Part shown: one piece after another, positions 1 to 9,011 of the stretch | How the letters are laid out: each line of letters begins with the position of its first letter | How positions within the stretch are numbered: position 1 is the first letter of the stretch | NCBI RefSeq assembly: GCF_036013525.1 | Contig: NZ_CP107853.1 | Coordinates: 5,642,001 to 5,706,000 of the forward strand | Source: Nonomuraea sp. NBC_00507 | GTDB lineage: Bacteria > Actinomycetota > Actinomycetes > Streptosporangiales > Streptosporangiaceae | Direction of reading: 5' to 3' | Length of the DNA: 64,000 bases | Made by a program: the position numbers and the translations under genes | Notes under the pieces: model-generated | Databases searched by the model: none | What the model was told of the DNA's origin: nothing | What the model saw: the letters and a program-made list of their open reading frames with translations, nothing else

Positions 1-1010
1 TCATCCCGGCCATCGGCCTCGGGATCGCGGTCAGCAACCCGACCACGCCGTACTGGATGTTCCTCGTGATCGCGGCGCTGGCCGGGTTCGGTGGCGGCAA
101 CTTCGCCTCCAGCATGGCCAACATCACCTACTTCTACCCCCGCAGCAAGCAGGGGGTGGCGCTGGGGTTGAACGCCGCGGGCGGCAACATCGGCGTCAGC
201 TCCGTGCAGCTCGTCATGCCGCTGGTCATCGGCACCCTCGGGCTGGCCGCCGCCGGCTGGTTCTGGCTCCCGCTCATCGTCGTGGCCGCCGTCTGCGCCT
301 GGTTCTTCATGGACAACCTGACCAGCGCCAAGGCCAACCCGCGTGAGCAGTTCGCGGTCGCCGGCAAGGCTCAGACGTGGATCATGTCCTTCCTGTACAT
401 CGGCACGTTCGGCTCGTTCATCGGCTACTCCACCGCCTTCCCGCTGCTGAGCAAGAGCCTGTTCCCCGAGGCTCCGTTCGCCGTCGTAGCGTTCGTCGGG
501 CCGCTGGTCGGCTCGCTGATCCGGCCGGTCGGCGGCTGGCTGGCCGACAAGCTCGGCGGCGCCCCCGTCACGCTGTGGAACTTCGCCGCGATGGGCGGCG
601 GCGTGCTGCTGGTCTGGGCGGCCAGCTCCTCCGGGAACTTCTGGTTGTTCTTCCTGTCCTTCCAGCTGCTGTTCCTCACCTCCGGCATCGGCAACGGCTC
701 CACGTACCGCATGATCCCGGCGATCTTCCAGGCCAAGGCTGTGGCCGAGCGCGGCGAGGGCGAGGAAGCCCTCCTGTACGGCAAGCGTCAGGCCTCGGCC
801 GCCATCGGCATCATCTCGGCGGTCGGAGCGCTCGGCGGGTTCCTCATCAACCGGGCGTTCGGAATGGCGTTCGCGGCGGCCGGCACCCCCGCCCCCGCCT
901 TCCTCGCCTTCGGCCTCTTCTACGCCTCCTGCTTCGCGCTCACCTGGTGGTGCTACACGCGCAAGGTCGGCGTCAAGGTCGTGGCCAGCCTCGCTCACGC
1001 AAGGGTCTGA
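1..1010 (+). CDS. narK: Nitrate/nitrite transporter NarK, major facilitator superfamily (5' end outside window)
   Basis: This is the 3' part of an MFS permease; the frame is open from base 3, so about 335 residues are visible and the start lies off the window. Successive hydrophobic segments alternate with short loops. A glycine-rich stretch (GFGGGNFASSMANITYFYP, near bases 90-140) matches the nitrate signature of the NarK/NasA family. The likely role is proton- or nitrite-coupled nitrate import at the cytoplasmic membrane. The stop codon lies only 2 bases before the nitrate reductase start, so it belongs to the same operon and supplies the substrate for the enzymes downstream. The assimilatory context favours uptake over nitrite export. 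Confidence 0.9.
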   Translation, partial: IPAIGLGIAVSNPTTPYWMFLVIAALAGFGGGNFASSMANITYFYPRSKQGVALGLNAAGGNIGVSSVQLVMPLVIGTLGLAAAGWFWLPLIVVAAVCAWFFMDNLTSAKANPREQFAVAGKAQTWIMSFLYIGTFGSFIGYSTAFPLLSKSLFPEAPFAVVAFVGPLVGSLIRPVGGWLADKLGGAPVTLWNFAAMGGGVLLVWAASSSGNFWLFFLSFQLLFLTSGIGNGSTYRMIPAIFQAKAVAERGEGEEALLYGKRQASAAIGIISAVGALGGFLINRAFGMAFAAAGTPAPAFLAFGLFYASCFALTWWCYTRKVGVKVVASLAHARV

Positions 1011-1012
1011 AC

Positions 1013-3034
1013 GTGACGGACGCGGTGAAGACGCACTGTCCGTACTGCGCACTGCAGTGCGGCATGGAGATCGGTCCTGAGCTGGCCATCCAGCCCAGGA
1101 CCGACATCCCGGCCAACGCCTCGGGCGCGCTGTGCCAGAAGGGATGGACGTCGGGCGAGCTGCTCACCAACGGCGAGCGCCTGACCTCCCCCCTTCTGCA
1201 CGGCGAGCCCGTGGAGTGGGACGTCGCGCTCGACTACGTCGCGTCCCGGTTGTCCGCCATCCGCGCCGAGCACGGCCCCGACGCCGTGGCCGTGTTCGGC
1301 GGGGGTGGCTTGACCAATGAGAAGGCCTACACGCTCGGCAAGTTCGCCAGGGTCACGCTCGGCACCAGCCAGATCGACTACAACGGCCGCTTCTGCATGT
1401 CCTCGGCGGCCGCCGCGTCGATCAAGGCGTTCGGCATGGACCGCGGGATGCCCTTCCCGATCACCGACCTGGCCGAGTCCGACATCGTGCTGCTGGCCGG
1501 CGGCAACGTCGCCGAGACCATGCCGCCGTTCGTCCGGCACCTGTCGGGCCCCCGGATGATCGTCATCGATCCGCGGCGCAGCCAGACCGCCAAGCTGGCC
1601 TGGCTGCACCTGCAGCCCACGCCCGGCACCGACCTGGCGCTCGCTCTCGGGCTCCTGCACATGGTCATCGCCGAAGGGCTCGTGGACGAGGAGTACGTCG
1701 CCGCCCGCACCACCGGGTTCGACGAGGTCCGCACCTCGCTCGCCTCCTGGTGGCCGGAGCGGGTCGAGCGGGTCACCGGAGTGCCCGTCTACCGGATGCG
1801 GCAGGCCGCTCGGGCCATGGCCGCGGCGAGCAAGGCGTACATCCTGACCGGGCGCGGCGCCGAGCAGCACGCCAAGGGCACCGACACCGTCACCGCGTTC
1901 ATCAACCTCGCCCTCGCGCTCGGCCTGCCGGGCCGGCACGGCTCCGGCTACGGCTGCGTGACCGGGCAGGGCAACGGGCAGGGCGGCAGGGAGCACGGCC
2001 AGAAGGCCGACCAGCTGCCCGGCTACCGCAAGATCGACGACCCGGCGGCCCGCGAGCACGTCGCCGGTGTGTGGGGCGTGCCCGCCGAGTCGCTGCCCGG
2101 GCCGGGGCGGTCGGCGTACGAGCTGCTCGACGCCCTCGGAACCCCGGGAGGGCCGCGGGCGATGCTGCTGTTCGGGTCGAACCCCGTGATCTCCGCGCCG
2201 GCCGCCGAGCACGTCTCCGAGCGCATCGCCTCCCTGGACCTGCTCGTGACCTGCGATTTCGTCATGTCGGAAACCGCCGCCATGGCCGACGTCGTGTTCC
2301 CGGTGACGCAGTGGGCCGAGGAGACCGGCACCATGACCAACCTCGAGGGCCGCGTCCTGCTGCGCAACCGGGCCGTCTCCCCGCCGGACGGTGTCAGGAG
2401 CGATCTCGACGTGCTCGCCGGTCTGGCCGAGCGGCTCGGGCACCGCTTGGAGACCGACCCGGTCAAGGTGTTCGACGAGTTGCGCCGCGCCAGCAAGGGC
2501 GGACCCGCCGACTACTCCGGCATCACGTACGAGCGCATCACCGAGGAGAAGGGCGTGTTCTGGCCCTGCCCCTCGACCGATCACCCGGGCACGCCCCGCC
2601 CGTTCCTGGACTCCTTCGCCACCCCGGACGGCCGCGCCAGGTTCGTGCCGGTCCAGCACCGGCCGGTGGCCGAGGAGATCGACGAGGACTATCCCGTCTA
2701 CCTGAGCACGGGACGGGTGCTGGCGCACTACCAGAGCGGCGCGCAGACGCGCAGGATCGCCTCGCTCGTCAAGGCCGCGCCCGAGCCGTTCGTCGAGATC
2801 CACCCGGACCTCGCCGAGCAGCTCGACATCTCGGCCGGCGACGTGGTGCGGGTCACCAGCAAGCGCGGCGAGGCCAAAGCCGTCGCCAGGATCAGCGACG
2901 CCATCAGACGCGACACCGTGTTCATGCCCTTCCACTGGGAGGGCGCCAACCGGCTCACCAACCCGGCCCTCGACCCGACGTCGAGGATGCCGGAGTTCAA
3001 GGTCTGCGCCGTCAGGGTGGAGAGGGACTCATGA
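1013..3034 (+). CDS. nasC: Assimilatory nitrate reductase, molybdopterin catalytic subunit
   Basis: A 673-residue molybdopterin oxidoreductase that reduces nitrate to nitrite in the cytoplasm. The GTG start at 1013 places the [4Fe-4S] cysteines at C9, C12, C16 and C41, the expected N-terminal arrangement (CPYCALQC, then ALCQKG). The central Mo-bisMGD fold follows, and a molybdopterin-dinucleotide-binding domain occupies roughly residues 560-670. There is no twin-arginine signal and no C-terminal [2Fe-2S] domain, so it fits the assimilatory NasC/NarB group that takes electrons from a separate flavoprotein, encoded next. Its stop overlaps the next start (ATGA at 3031-3034), implying translational coupling. 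Formate dehydrogenase is a related alternative, but the neighbours argue strongly for nitrate. Confidence 0.92.
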   Translation: MTDAVKTHCPYCALQCGMEIGPELAIQPRTDIPANASGALCQKGWTSGELLTNGERLTSPLLHGEPVEWDVALDYVASRLSAIRAEHGPDAVAVFGGGGLTNEKAYTLGKFARVTLGTSQIDYNGRFCMSSAAAASIKAFGMDRGMPFPITDLAESDIVLLAGGNVAETMPPFVRHLSGPRMIVIDPRRSQTAKLAWLHLQPTPGTDLALALGLLHMVIAEGLVDEEYVAARTTGFDEVRTSLASWWPERVERVTGVPVYRMRQAARAMAAASKAYILTGRGAEQHAKGTDTVTAFINLALALGLPGRHGSGYGCVTGQGNGQGGREHGQKADQLPGYRKIDDPAAREHVAGVWGVPAESLPGPGRSAYELLDALGTPGGPRAMLLFGSNPVISAPAAEHVSERIASLDLLVTCDFVMSETAAMADVVFPVTQWAEETGTMTNLEGRVLLRNRAVSPPDGVRSDLDVLAGLAERLGHRLETDPVKVFDELRRASKGGPADYSGITYERITEEKGVFWPCPSTDHPGTPRPFLDSFATPDGRARFVPVQHRPVAEEIDEDYPVYLSTGRVLAHYQSGAQTRRIASLVKAAPEPFVEIHPDLAEQLDISAGDVVRVTSKRGEAKAVARISDAIRRDTVFMPFHWEGANRLTNPALDPTSRMPEFKVCAVRVERDS

Positions 3035-4425
3035 GGCTCGTCGTCGTGGGGAACGGGATGGCCGGTTCGCGGCTGGTCAGCGAGGTGCGCACCCGCGACC
3101 CCCACATGAAGATCACGATTTTCGGCGCGGAGTCGTGCCAGCCGTACAACCGGGTTCTGCTGTCCAACGTGCTGGCCGGCAGCTCGCGCCCGGAGCAGGT
3201 GCGGCTGCTCGATTCCTCCTGGTACGCCGCCCACAACGTCGAGGCCGCCTTCGGCAGCTCGGTCGCCCACATCGACAGGGAGACCAGGCACGTCGTCACC
3301 GAGGACGGGCGGCACGAGCCGTACGACCTGCTGGTGCTGGCCACCGGCAGCGACGCCATCGTGCCGCCGATCCCCGGCGTGGAGCGGGCGATCCCGTTCC
3401 GCACCCTCGACGACTGCGAGCGCATCATGCGCGTGGCCGAGCAGGCCCGCCGGGCGGTCGTCATCGGCGGCGGGCTGCTCGGCATCGAGGCCGCCCGCGG
3501 CCTGGCCGGGCGCGGCCTGCCCGTCACGCTCCTGCACCTGGCCGGACACCTCATGGAGCGCCAGCTCGACGTCGAGGCCGGCGAGGTGCTCGGCGAGACA
3601 CTGGCCGGGCTCGGCGTCGAGATCCGCACCGGCGTCTCCACCTCCTCCGTGGACGCCGACGGCGTCCGGCTCGACGACGGCGAGCTGATCGAGGCCGACC
3701 TGGTGGTGCTGGCCTGTGGCGTGCGCCCCATCACGGGCCTGGCCGCCGAGGCCGGGCTGGAGGTGCGGCGCGGCGTCGTCGTGGACGACGAGCTGCGCAC
3801 CGACGACCCGTCGATCTTCGCCATCGGTGAGTGCGCCGAGCACGACGGCACCGTGTACGGCCTGGTCGCCCCCGCCTGGGAGCAGGCCTCCGTGGCCGCC
3901 GACGTCATCACCGGCGGCAAGAGCCTCTACCGCGGCTCCAGACTCGTCACCCGGCTCAAGGCCAGGAGCGTCGAGCTGGCCGCCATGGGCGAGACCCAGC
4001 TCACCGAGGAGCACGCCGAGGTCGTGCGCTTCAGCCACCGGGCCCGCGGCACCTACCGCAAGCTCGTCATCCGCGACGGCCGCCTGGTCGGCGCGATCCT
4101 GCTGGGGGAGAGCGACGCCGTCGGCACGCTCACCCAGCTCTTCGACCGCGGCGGACCGGTGCCGGGCGACCGGGCGGGGCTGCTGTTCCCGGGGCTGTCG
4201 TCGGCGCCGGTGGCTGACAGTCCGACGCTGATGCCCGACGCGGCCAAGGTCTGCCAGTGCAACAACGTGACCAAGGGCCAGATCAGGGCGTGCTGGGAAG
4301 CGGGGGCACGGGATGTGGACGGAGTGGCGGCCGCTACCCGGGCCACGACCGGATGCGGTACCTGCCGCGACGCCGTGGAAGGCATCGTGAGCTGGCTCTG
4401 CGAGCAGGAAGGGATTTCCGTATGA
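3031..4425 (+). CDS. nasB: Nitrate reductase electron-transfer subunit (FAD/NAD(P)H oxidoreductase with [2Fe-2S] domain)
   Basis: A 464-residue flavoprotein. The first dinucleotide fold begins at the N-terminus (VVVGNGMAGSRL) and a second, NAD(P)H-binding one carries VVIGGGLLGIEAA near residue 150. A C-terminal BFD-like [2Fe-2S] domain has cysteines C408, C410, C442 and C445. The architecture matches the N-terminal half of NirB and the NasB electron-transfer subunit of Bacillus, so it probably passes NAD(P)H electrons to the catalytic subunit encoded just before it. It overlaps both neighbours by 4 bases. It has no siroheme domain, so it is not itself a nitrite reductase. Confidence 0.85.
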   Translation: MRLVVVGNGMAGSRLVSEVRTRDPHMKITIFGAESCQPYNRVLLSNVLAGSSRPEQVRLLDSSWYAAHNVEAAFGSSVAHIDRETRHVVTEDGRHEPYDLLVLATGSDAIVPPIPGVERAIPFRTLDDCERIMRVAEQARRAVVIGGGLLGIEAARGLAGRGLPVTLLHLAGHLMERQLDVEAGEVLGETLAGLGVEIRTGVSTSSVDADGVRLDDGELIEADLVVLACGVRPITGLAAEAGLEVRRGVVVDDELRTDDPSIFAIGECAEHDGTVYGLVAPAWEQASVAADVITGGKSLYRGSRLVTRLKARSVELAAMGETQLTEEHAEVVRFSHRARGTYRKLVIRDGRLVGAILLGESDAVGTLTQLFDRGGPVPGDRAGLLFPGLSSAPVADSPTLMPDAAKVCQCNNVTKGQIRACWEAGARDVDGVAAATRATTGCGTCRDAVEGIVSWLCEQEGISV

Positions 4426-6851
4426 GCAGGATCGTCGTCGTGGGGTACGGGCCGACGGCCCACCGGCTCGTCGAAACCCTCGTCAGCAAGGGCTTCGACG
4501 GGCAGATCACCGTGATCGGGGAGGAGCCGCGGCCCGCGTACGACCGCGTGGCCCTGACCTCCTACCTGTCGGGCACGACCGTGGAGGACCTCACCTACGA
4601 CGTGCCGGCCGGCACGGTGACGAGGCTGAGCACGCGGGTCACCGGCATCGACAGGGACGCCCGTCTCGTCACCTTGTCGGACGGCGCCACCGAACCTTAT
4701 GACGTGCTCGTGCTGGCCACCGGATCGGCGCCGTTCGTGCCGCCGGTGCCCGGGGCCGAGCACGCCTTCGTCTACCGCACGATCGAGGACCTGGACGCGA
4801 TCAGGGTGGCCGCCAAGGACGCGGTCGAGGGCGTCGTGGTCGGCGGCGGGCTGCTCGGCCTGGAGGCGGCCGACGCGCTGCGGGCGCTCGGGCTGAAGGC
4901 GCACATCATCGAGATGAGCCCCTGGCTGATGCCGCGGCAGGTCGACGAGGGCGGCGGCTCGGTGCTCAAGCAGCACATCGAGGGCCTCGGGCTGAGCGTG
5001 CACGCCGGCGCCGGCGTCAAGGAGATCGTCGCCGACGACAACGGCCAGGTCATCGGGCTGCGCAAGCCGGACGAGACGCTGGTGGACGCCCAGGTCGTGG
5101 TGTTCTCCGCCGGCATCAGGCCGCGGGACGAGCTGGCCAGGTCGTCGGGGCTGGAGGTCGGCGAGCGCGGCGGCATCGTGGTCGACTCCGCGATGCTCAC
5201 CTCCGACCCCGCCATCTACGCGGTGGGCGAGTGCGCGCTGGCCGGCGGCATGATCTACGGGCTGGTCGGGCCGTGCAACAACATGGCCGAGGTGGCCGCC
5301 GACCGGATCATGGGCGGGTCCGCGACGTTCGAGGGCGCGGACATGTCCACGAAGCTCAAGCTGCTCGGCGTGGAGGTCGCTCAGTTCGGGTCCATGACGG
5401 GGGCGCTGGATGTCACCTACATGGACCCGGTGGCCGGCGTCTACAAGAGGCTGTTCATCAGCGACGACGCGCAGACGCTGCTCGGCGGCATCTGCGTGGG
5501 CGACGCCTCGCCGTACACGCAGCTGCGTCCCTTCGTCGGCAAGGCGCTGCCGGCCTCGCCGTCCGACCTGCTCTTCAGCGGGGCCGGGGCCAGCCTGGAC
5601 CTGCCGGACGAGGCGCAGGTCTGCTCCTGCAACAACGTGTGCGCGGGCGACATCCGCACCGCCATCGCCGACAAGGGCTGCACCGACGTCCCCGGGCTCA
5701 AGGCCTGCACCCGCGCCGGCACCACCTGCGGCAGCTGCGTGCCGATGCTCAAGCAGCTGCTGGAGAAGTCGGGCGTCGAGGTCAGCAAGGCGCTGTGCGA
5801 GCACTTCACGTACTCGCGGGCCGAGCTGTTCGACATCGTCCGCGTCCGCAACATCACGACGTTCTCCCAGCTCATCACCGAGCACGGGCAGGGCCGGGGC
5901 TGCGACATCTGCAAGCCGGCCGTGGCCTCGATCCTGGCCTCGCTGCACAACGGGCACGTGCTGGAGGGCGAGCGGGCCGCGCTGCAGGACACCAACGACC
6001 ACTTCCTCGCCAACATGCAGAAGAACGGCACGTACTCGGTCGTGCCGCGCATCCCCGGCGGCGAGATCACGCCGGAGAAGCTCATCGTGATCGGCGAGGT
6101 CGCCCGCGACTTCGGCCTCTACACGAAGATCACCGGTGGGCAGCGGATCGACCTTTTCGGGGCCCGCGTCGACCAGCTGCCGGAGATCTGGCGGCGGCTG
6201 GTGGAGGCCGGGTTCGAGTCCGGGCACGCCTATGGCAAGGCCCTGCGTACGGTGAAGTCCTGCGTGGGCTCGACCTGGTGCCGCTACGGCGTGCAGGACT
6301 CGGTGGGCCTGGCCATCGCGCTGGAGCTGCGCTACCGCGGCCTGCGCTCGCCGCACAAGCTCAAGTCCGCCGTCTCCGGCTGCGCCCGCGAGTGCGCCGA
6401 GGCCAGGTCGAAGGACTTCGGCATCATCGCCACCGAGAAGGGCTGGAACCTGTACGTCGCCGGCAACGGCGGCTTCAAGCCCCGCCACGCCGACCTGCTG
6501 GCCGGCGACCTGTCCACCGAAGAGCTCATCAGGACCATCGACCGGTTCCTGATGTTCTACATCCGCACCGCCGACCGGCTGCAACGTACCGCCGCCTGGC
6601 TGGAGTCCCTGGAAGGCGGGCTCGACTACCTACGGGAGGTGATCATGGAGGACTCGCTCGGGATCTGCGCCGACCTCGACGCGCAGATGGAGCACCACAC
6701 CGCGACCTACGCCGACGAGTGGGCCGCCACTCTGGACGACCCGGAGAAGCTGAGCAGGTTCGTCAGCTTCGTCAACGCACCCGGCGTCCCCGACCCGTCG
6801 ATCGTCTTCGAGCAGGAGCGCGGCCAGATCAAGCCGGTGATGGCTCGATGA
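4422..6851 (+). CDS. nirB: Nitrite reductase [NAD(P)H] large subunit
   Basis: An 809-residue cytoplasmic enzyme for the six-electron reduction of nitrite to ammonium. Domains in order: FAD- and NAD(P)H-binding folds (about 1-310), a BFD-like [2Fe-2S] module with C401, C403, C436 and C439, a nitrite/sulfite reductase ferredoxin-like half-domain, and the siroheme/[4Fe-4S] domain. The cluster cysteines are C614-x5-C620 and C654-x3-C658. Length and motif order are those of the NirB family. The ATG overlaps the preceding stop and the gene's own stop overlaps nirD, so stoichiometric coupled translation is likely. It completes the nitrate-to-ammonium route. Confidence 0.95.
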   Translation: MSRIVVVGYGPTAHRLVETLVSKGFDGQITVIGEEPRPAYDRVALTSYLSGTTVEDLTYDVPAGTVTRLSTRVTGIDRDARLVTLSDGATEPYDVLVLATGSAPFVPPVPGAEHAFVYRTIEDLDAIRVAAKDAVEGVVVGGGLLGLEAADALRALGLKAHIIEMSPWLMPRQVDEGGGSVLKQHIEGLGLSVHAGAGVKEIVADDNGQVIGLRKPDETLVDAQVVVFSAGIRPRDELARSSGLEVGERGGIVVDSAMLTSDPAIYAVGECALAGGMIYGLVGPCNNMAEVAADRIMGGSATFEGADMSTKLKLLGVEVAQFGSMTGALDVTYMDPVAGVYKRLFISDDAQTLLGGICVGDASPYTQLRPFVGKALPASPSDLLFSGAGASLDLPDEAQVCSCNNVCAGDIRTAIADKGCTDVPGLKACTRAGTTCGSCVPMLKQLLEKSGVEVSKALCEHFTYSRAELFDIVRVRNITTFSQLITEHGQGRGCDICKPAVASILASLHNGHVLEGERAALQDTNDHFLANMQKNGTYSVVPRIPGGEITPEKLIVIGEVARDFGLYTKITGGQRIDLFGARVDQLPEIWRRLVEAGFESGHAYGKALRTVKSCVGSTWCRYGVQDSVGLAIALELRYRGLRSPHKLKSAVSGCARECAEARSKDFGIIATEKGWNLYVAGNGGFKPRHADLLAGDLSTEELIRTIDRFLMFYIRTADRLQRTAAWLESLEGGLDYLREVIMEDSLGICADLDAQMEHHTATYADEWAATLDDPEKLSRFVSFVNAPGVPDPSIVFEQERGQIKPVMAR

Positions 6852-7168
6852 GCTGGACGCCGATCTGCGACTACGACAAGCTGATGCCGGAGCGCGGCGT
6901 GTGCGCGCTGGTGGACGGCCGGCAGGTGGCCGTCTTCCGCACCTACGACGGCACGCTGCACGCGCTGGACAACCTCGACCCGTTCAGCGGCGCGTACGTG
7001 CTCTCGCGCGGCATCGTCGGCACCAGGAAGGGCGAGCCGACCGTGGCCTCACCGCTGCACAAGCAGGTGTTCTCGCTGGTGTCCGGGGTCTGCCTGGACG
7101 AGAAGGACGTGTCGGTGCCCGTCTATCCGGTACGGGTGGCCGGCGGGTACGTAGAGGTGAGCCTCTAG
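6848..7168 (+). CDS. nirD: Nitrite reductase small subunit
   Basis: A 106-residue protein with the Rieske-like fold of NirD, the partner of NirB. It starts at the ATG overlapping the nirB stop. The Rieske ligands CxH and CxxH are absent (only LHKQVF and GVC remain), which is normal for NirD; it is structural or regulatory, not a cluster carrier. It is the last gene of the operon and is followed within 15 bases by a strong terminator. Confidence 0.92.
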   Translation: MSWTPICDYDKLMPERGVCALVDGRQVAVFRTYDGTLHALDNLDPFSGAYVLSRGIVGTRKGEPTVASPLHKQVFSLVSGVCLDEKDVSVPVYPVRVAGGYVEVSL

Positions 7169-7180
7169 GCGTACCCAAGG

Positions 7181-7229
7181 ATCAGGCCCAAGTCGTCCGC
7201 TCGCACGACGGCTTGGGCCTGATTTTTTG
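7181..7229 (+). terminator. Rho-independent terminator of the nitrate operon
   Basis: A perfect 12-bp stem (ATCAGGCCCAAG at 7181-7192 with CTTGGGCCTGAT at 7212-7223) can extend inward by TCGT/ACGA past a 3-base bulge. A run of six T residues (7223-7228) follows. It lies 12 bases after the nirD stop. Confidence 0.93.
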
Positions 7230-7236
7230 TGTGTGG

Positions 7237-7473
7237 TCAGTCCTTGCCGTGCTCCACCGGCGGGTAGACGTGCGGGCTGCGGTGGGCCGCCGGCAGGACG
7301 CAGCGCCGTCCGGCCTCGACGCTGTCGCAGCGTTCGGCGTCCTCGCGCTGGGGGAGGGGCTCGGGGTTCGCCTGTGTACGTGCCACTGGACGGACGCTAT
7401 CGGCGACCTCCGGTGCTCTGGTCTCGAGGCGGCAACGATCGCAGCTCTGAACGGTCTCCCTAGAACCGGTCAT
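7237..7473 (-). CDS. Small Cys/His-rich hypothetical protein
   Basis: A 78-residue predicted protein convergent with nirD. Cysteines C11 and C14 form a CxxC pair. C49 and C58 are followed by a Cys-x5-His-x3-His pattern (RCVLPAAHRSPH, H64 and H68). This resembles small actinobacterial proteins with RCxLPxGHxGPH segments and suggests metal binding, but no function is known to me. No Shine-Dalgarno precedes the ATG. A TATTAC hexamer ends 8 bases upstream, compatible with a leaderless transcript. The residue pattern, rather than length, is the reason for calling it; it remains the least certain protein of this part. Confidence 0.5.
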   Translation of the reverse strand: MTGSRETVQSCDRCRLETRAPEVADSVRPVARTQANPEPLPQREDAERCDSVEAGRRCVLPAAHRSPHVYPPVEHGKD

Positions 7474-7563
7474 TTGGTCTAGTAATACCGGTCGAGGTAA
7501 AGAGGGCGTGCAAAGTGCCTAAACCGCGCATTCGGCGACGAGTGGCGCGGGCATCTAGCGGCC

Positions 7564-8115
7564 ATGAGCAAGATTTCTCAGCGCAGGGCGCTTCTGATGG
7601 CCGCGATCATTCCCGCCATGCTGCTGGCGGGCTGCGCCGCGGGGGGCAGCGGCACGCAAGCAGCTTTGAAGGGGGCGGCGAGTCCGGCGACGCCGACCGA
7701 GGACATGATGTCGCCGGAGGAGACCGACACGGCCTCGCCCACCGAGACGGACGCCACGCCGACGGAGGGCGGGGCCACCGAGGCGCGCGCGGCCGTCGAG
7801 GGGTTCTTCAACGCGCTCAAATCGGGGAACGTGGACCAGGTCGCGGGCGCCTTCGCCGAGGACGCGGTGGTCGCCGTGAACGGGAAGGCCACGGCGGAGG
7901 GCACCGAGGCGATCCGCACGCTCTTCCAGGGCCAGATCAACGAGATGAAGCAGGCCACCCACACCATCGAGGAGGAGCGCGCGCTCGGCACCGAGAACGC
8001 CTTCGTCACCGCGACGAGCAAGCAGGGGCAGAACAACCTTCGCGAGCTGTTCCTGCTCTCGCAGGACGGCGGGGAGTGGAAGATCTCGCACTACATGAAC
8101 AACCAGGCCGGCTGA
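7564..8115 (+). CDS. Lipoprotein with NTF2-like/SnoaL-type domain
   Basis: A 183-residue secreted lipoprotein. A short basic N-terminus and hydrophobic core end in a lipobox (LLAGC, Cys24). A Thr/Glu/Pro-rich linker (about 40-70) follows, then a roughly 110-residue domain with alternating strands and the ARAAVEGFFNALKSGN...AFAEDAVV pattern of NTF2-like proteins. Such domains bind small ligands or act as isomerase-like scaffolds, and no catalytic residues can be assigned here. It is probably tethered to the outer face of the membrane. No strong ribosome binding site precedes the ATG. Confidence 0.8.
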   Translation: MSKISQRRALLMAAIIPAMLLAGCAAGGSGTQAALKGAASPATPTEDMMSPEETDTASPTETDATPTEGGATEARAAVEGFFNALKSGNVDQVAGAFAEDAVVAVNGKATAEGTEAIRTLFQGQINEMKQATHTIEEERALGTENAFVTATSKQGQNNLRELFLLSQDGGEWKISHYMNNQAG

Positions 8116-8200
8116 ACACGGCGGAGCGGCGCGCCGACGGTGCGCCGCATTCCTGGAACCTTGTCCTCTCAGGCGGTGTATCACCTGCGGAGGTGGTCCC

Positions 8201-8917
8201 ATGAAGAGGATGCCGGCGATGTTCGCCGCACTGCTGGCCGCCGTGGTGGCGGCTCTGGTCACAGGGACTGTTCCGGCCGGTGCGGCGGGGAACTGGGCGG
8301 TGACGTACATGGATCCGCTGCCGGGCCGGTTCGACGGCGGCACGCCGTACGCGGTCGGGTTCTGGGTGTTGCAACACGGCAACCACCCGTACGAGGGGCA
8401 GCTCGGGACGGTCGGGCTGCGGCTCACCCGTGAGGACGACGGGAAGAGCCTGATGTTCGAGGGCACGGCCCTTCCCGAGGCCGGGCACTACGCCACGTCG
8501 GTGGTCGTGCCGGAGGGCGTGTGGAAGGTCGAGGGCATCCAGGGAGTCTTCATGCCGCACGAGGTGGGTCGGCTCAGCGTTCCCGGCGGGCTGAAGATCA
8601 AGCCCGTGCAGCAAGAGGTGATCGAGGGCTTCGTGTCGCTGCGGACGGACTATTGGGACGCCGTGCGCCCGCCCGGGTTCCCCGACCTGCCGGGAGACAA
8701 GGTGACGGCCGGGATCGGCCCCGGCCAGGAAGTCGCCACGGCGGCGCCCCCACCGGCCACGGCGGCGCCTCAGAAGGTGGCGGCGGCCCAGGAGCAGGGC
8801 TCCGGCGGGATCCCCGTGTACACACTGGCTCTCGCGGCACTCGGGGGCGCGCTGCTCGCGGTGGCGGCGCTGCGTCTGCCGGGCCGCAAGGACACGGCGT
8901 CGGTCGGCGCATCTTGA
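8201..8917 (+). CDS. Secreted, C-terminally membrane-anchored protein (FixH/YtkA-like fold possible)
   Basis: A 238-residue protein with a signal peptide (cleavage probably after GAAG or AGAA near residue 29). A beta-rich extracellular domain (30-150) is followed by an Ala/Pro/Gln linker and one C-terminal TM helix (about 205-225) ending in a basic tail. The region around GYxVGFWVLQHGNHPY and a single FEGTALPEAGHYATSV-like segment recall FixH/YtkA-like domains, but this is a weak impression. GGAGGTGG at 8189-8196 sets the ATG at 8201. The gene stands alone, with a lipoprotein gene upstream on the same strand. Confidence 0.72.
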   Translation: MKRMPAMFAALLAAVVAALVTGTVPAGAAGNWAVTYMDPLPGRFDGGTPYAVGFWVLQHGNHPYEGQLGTVGLRLTREDDGKSLMFEGTALPEAGHYATSVVVPEGVWKVEGIQGVFMPHEVGRLSVPGGLKIKPVQQEVIEGFVSLRTDYWDAVRPPGFPDLPGDKVTAGIGPGQEVATAAPPPATAAPQKVAAAQEQGSGGIPVYTLALAALGGALLAVAALRLPGRKDTASVGAS

Positions 8918-9011
8918 CGATGAACCTGCGGATCTCGCGGAGGTCGCGCAGCCTGTGCTCGTACGTCGCCCCGGCCATGGCCGCTCGTGACAGAGGCCGG
9001 TGGGGGCGGCG

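Noticed and set aside
995..2935. Long minus-strand open frame opposite the nitrate reductase gene
   Set aside because: High GC in the third codon position of the true gene suppresses stops in the opposite frame; the product has low-complexity Gly/Ala/Arg/His composition and no family features.
6848..7168. NirD lacking Rieske ligands as a broken gene
   Set aside because: Loss of the cluster ligands is normal for the NirD family.
8918..8978. Short leftward peptide start (MAGATYEHRLRDLREIRRF) after the FadR gene
   Set aside because: Reads like a gene start but runs straight into the antisense of the upstream gene with no domain; not enough to call a remnant.
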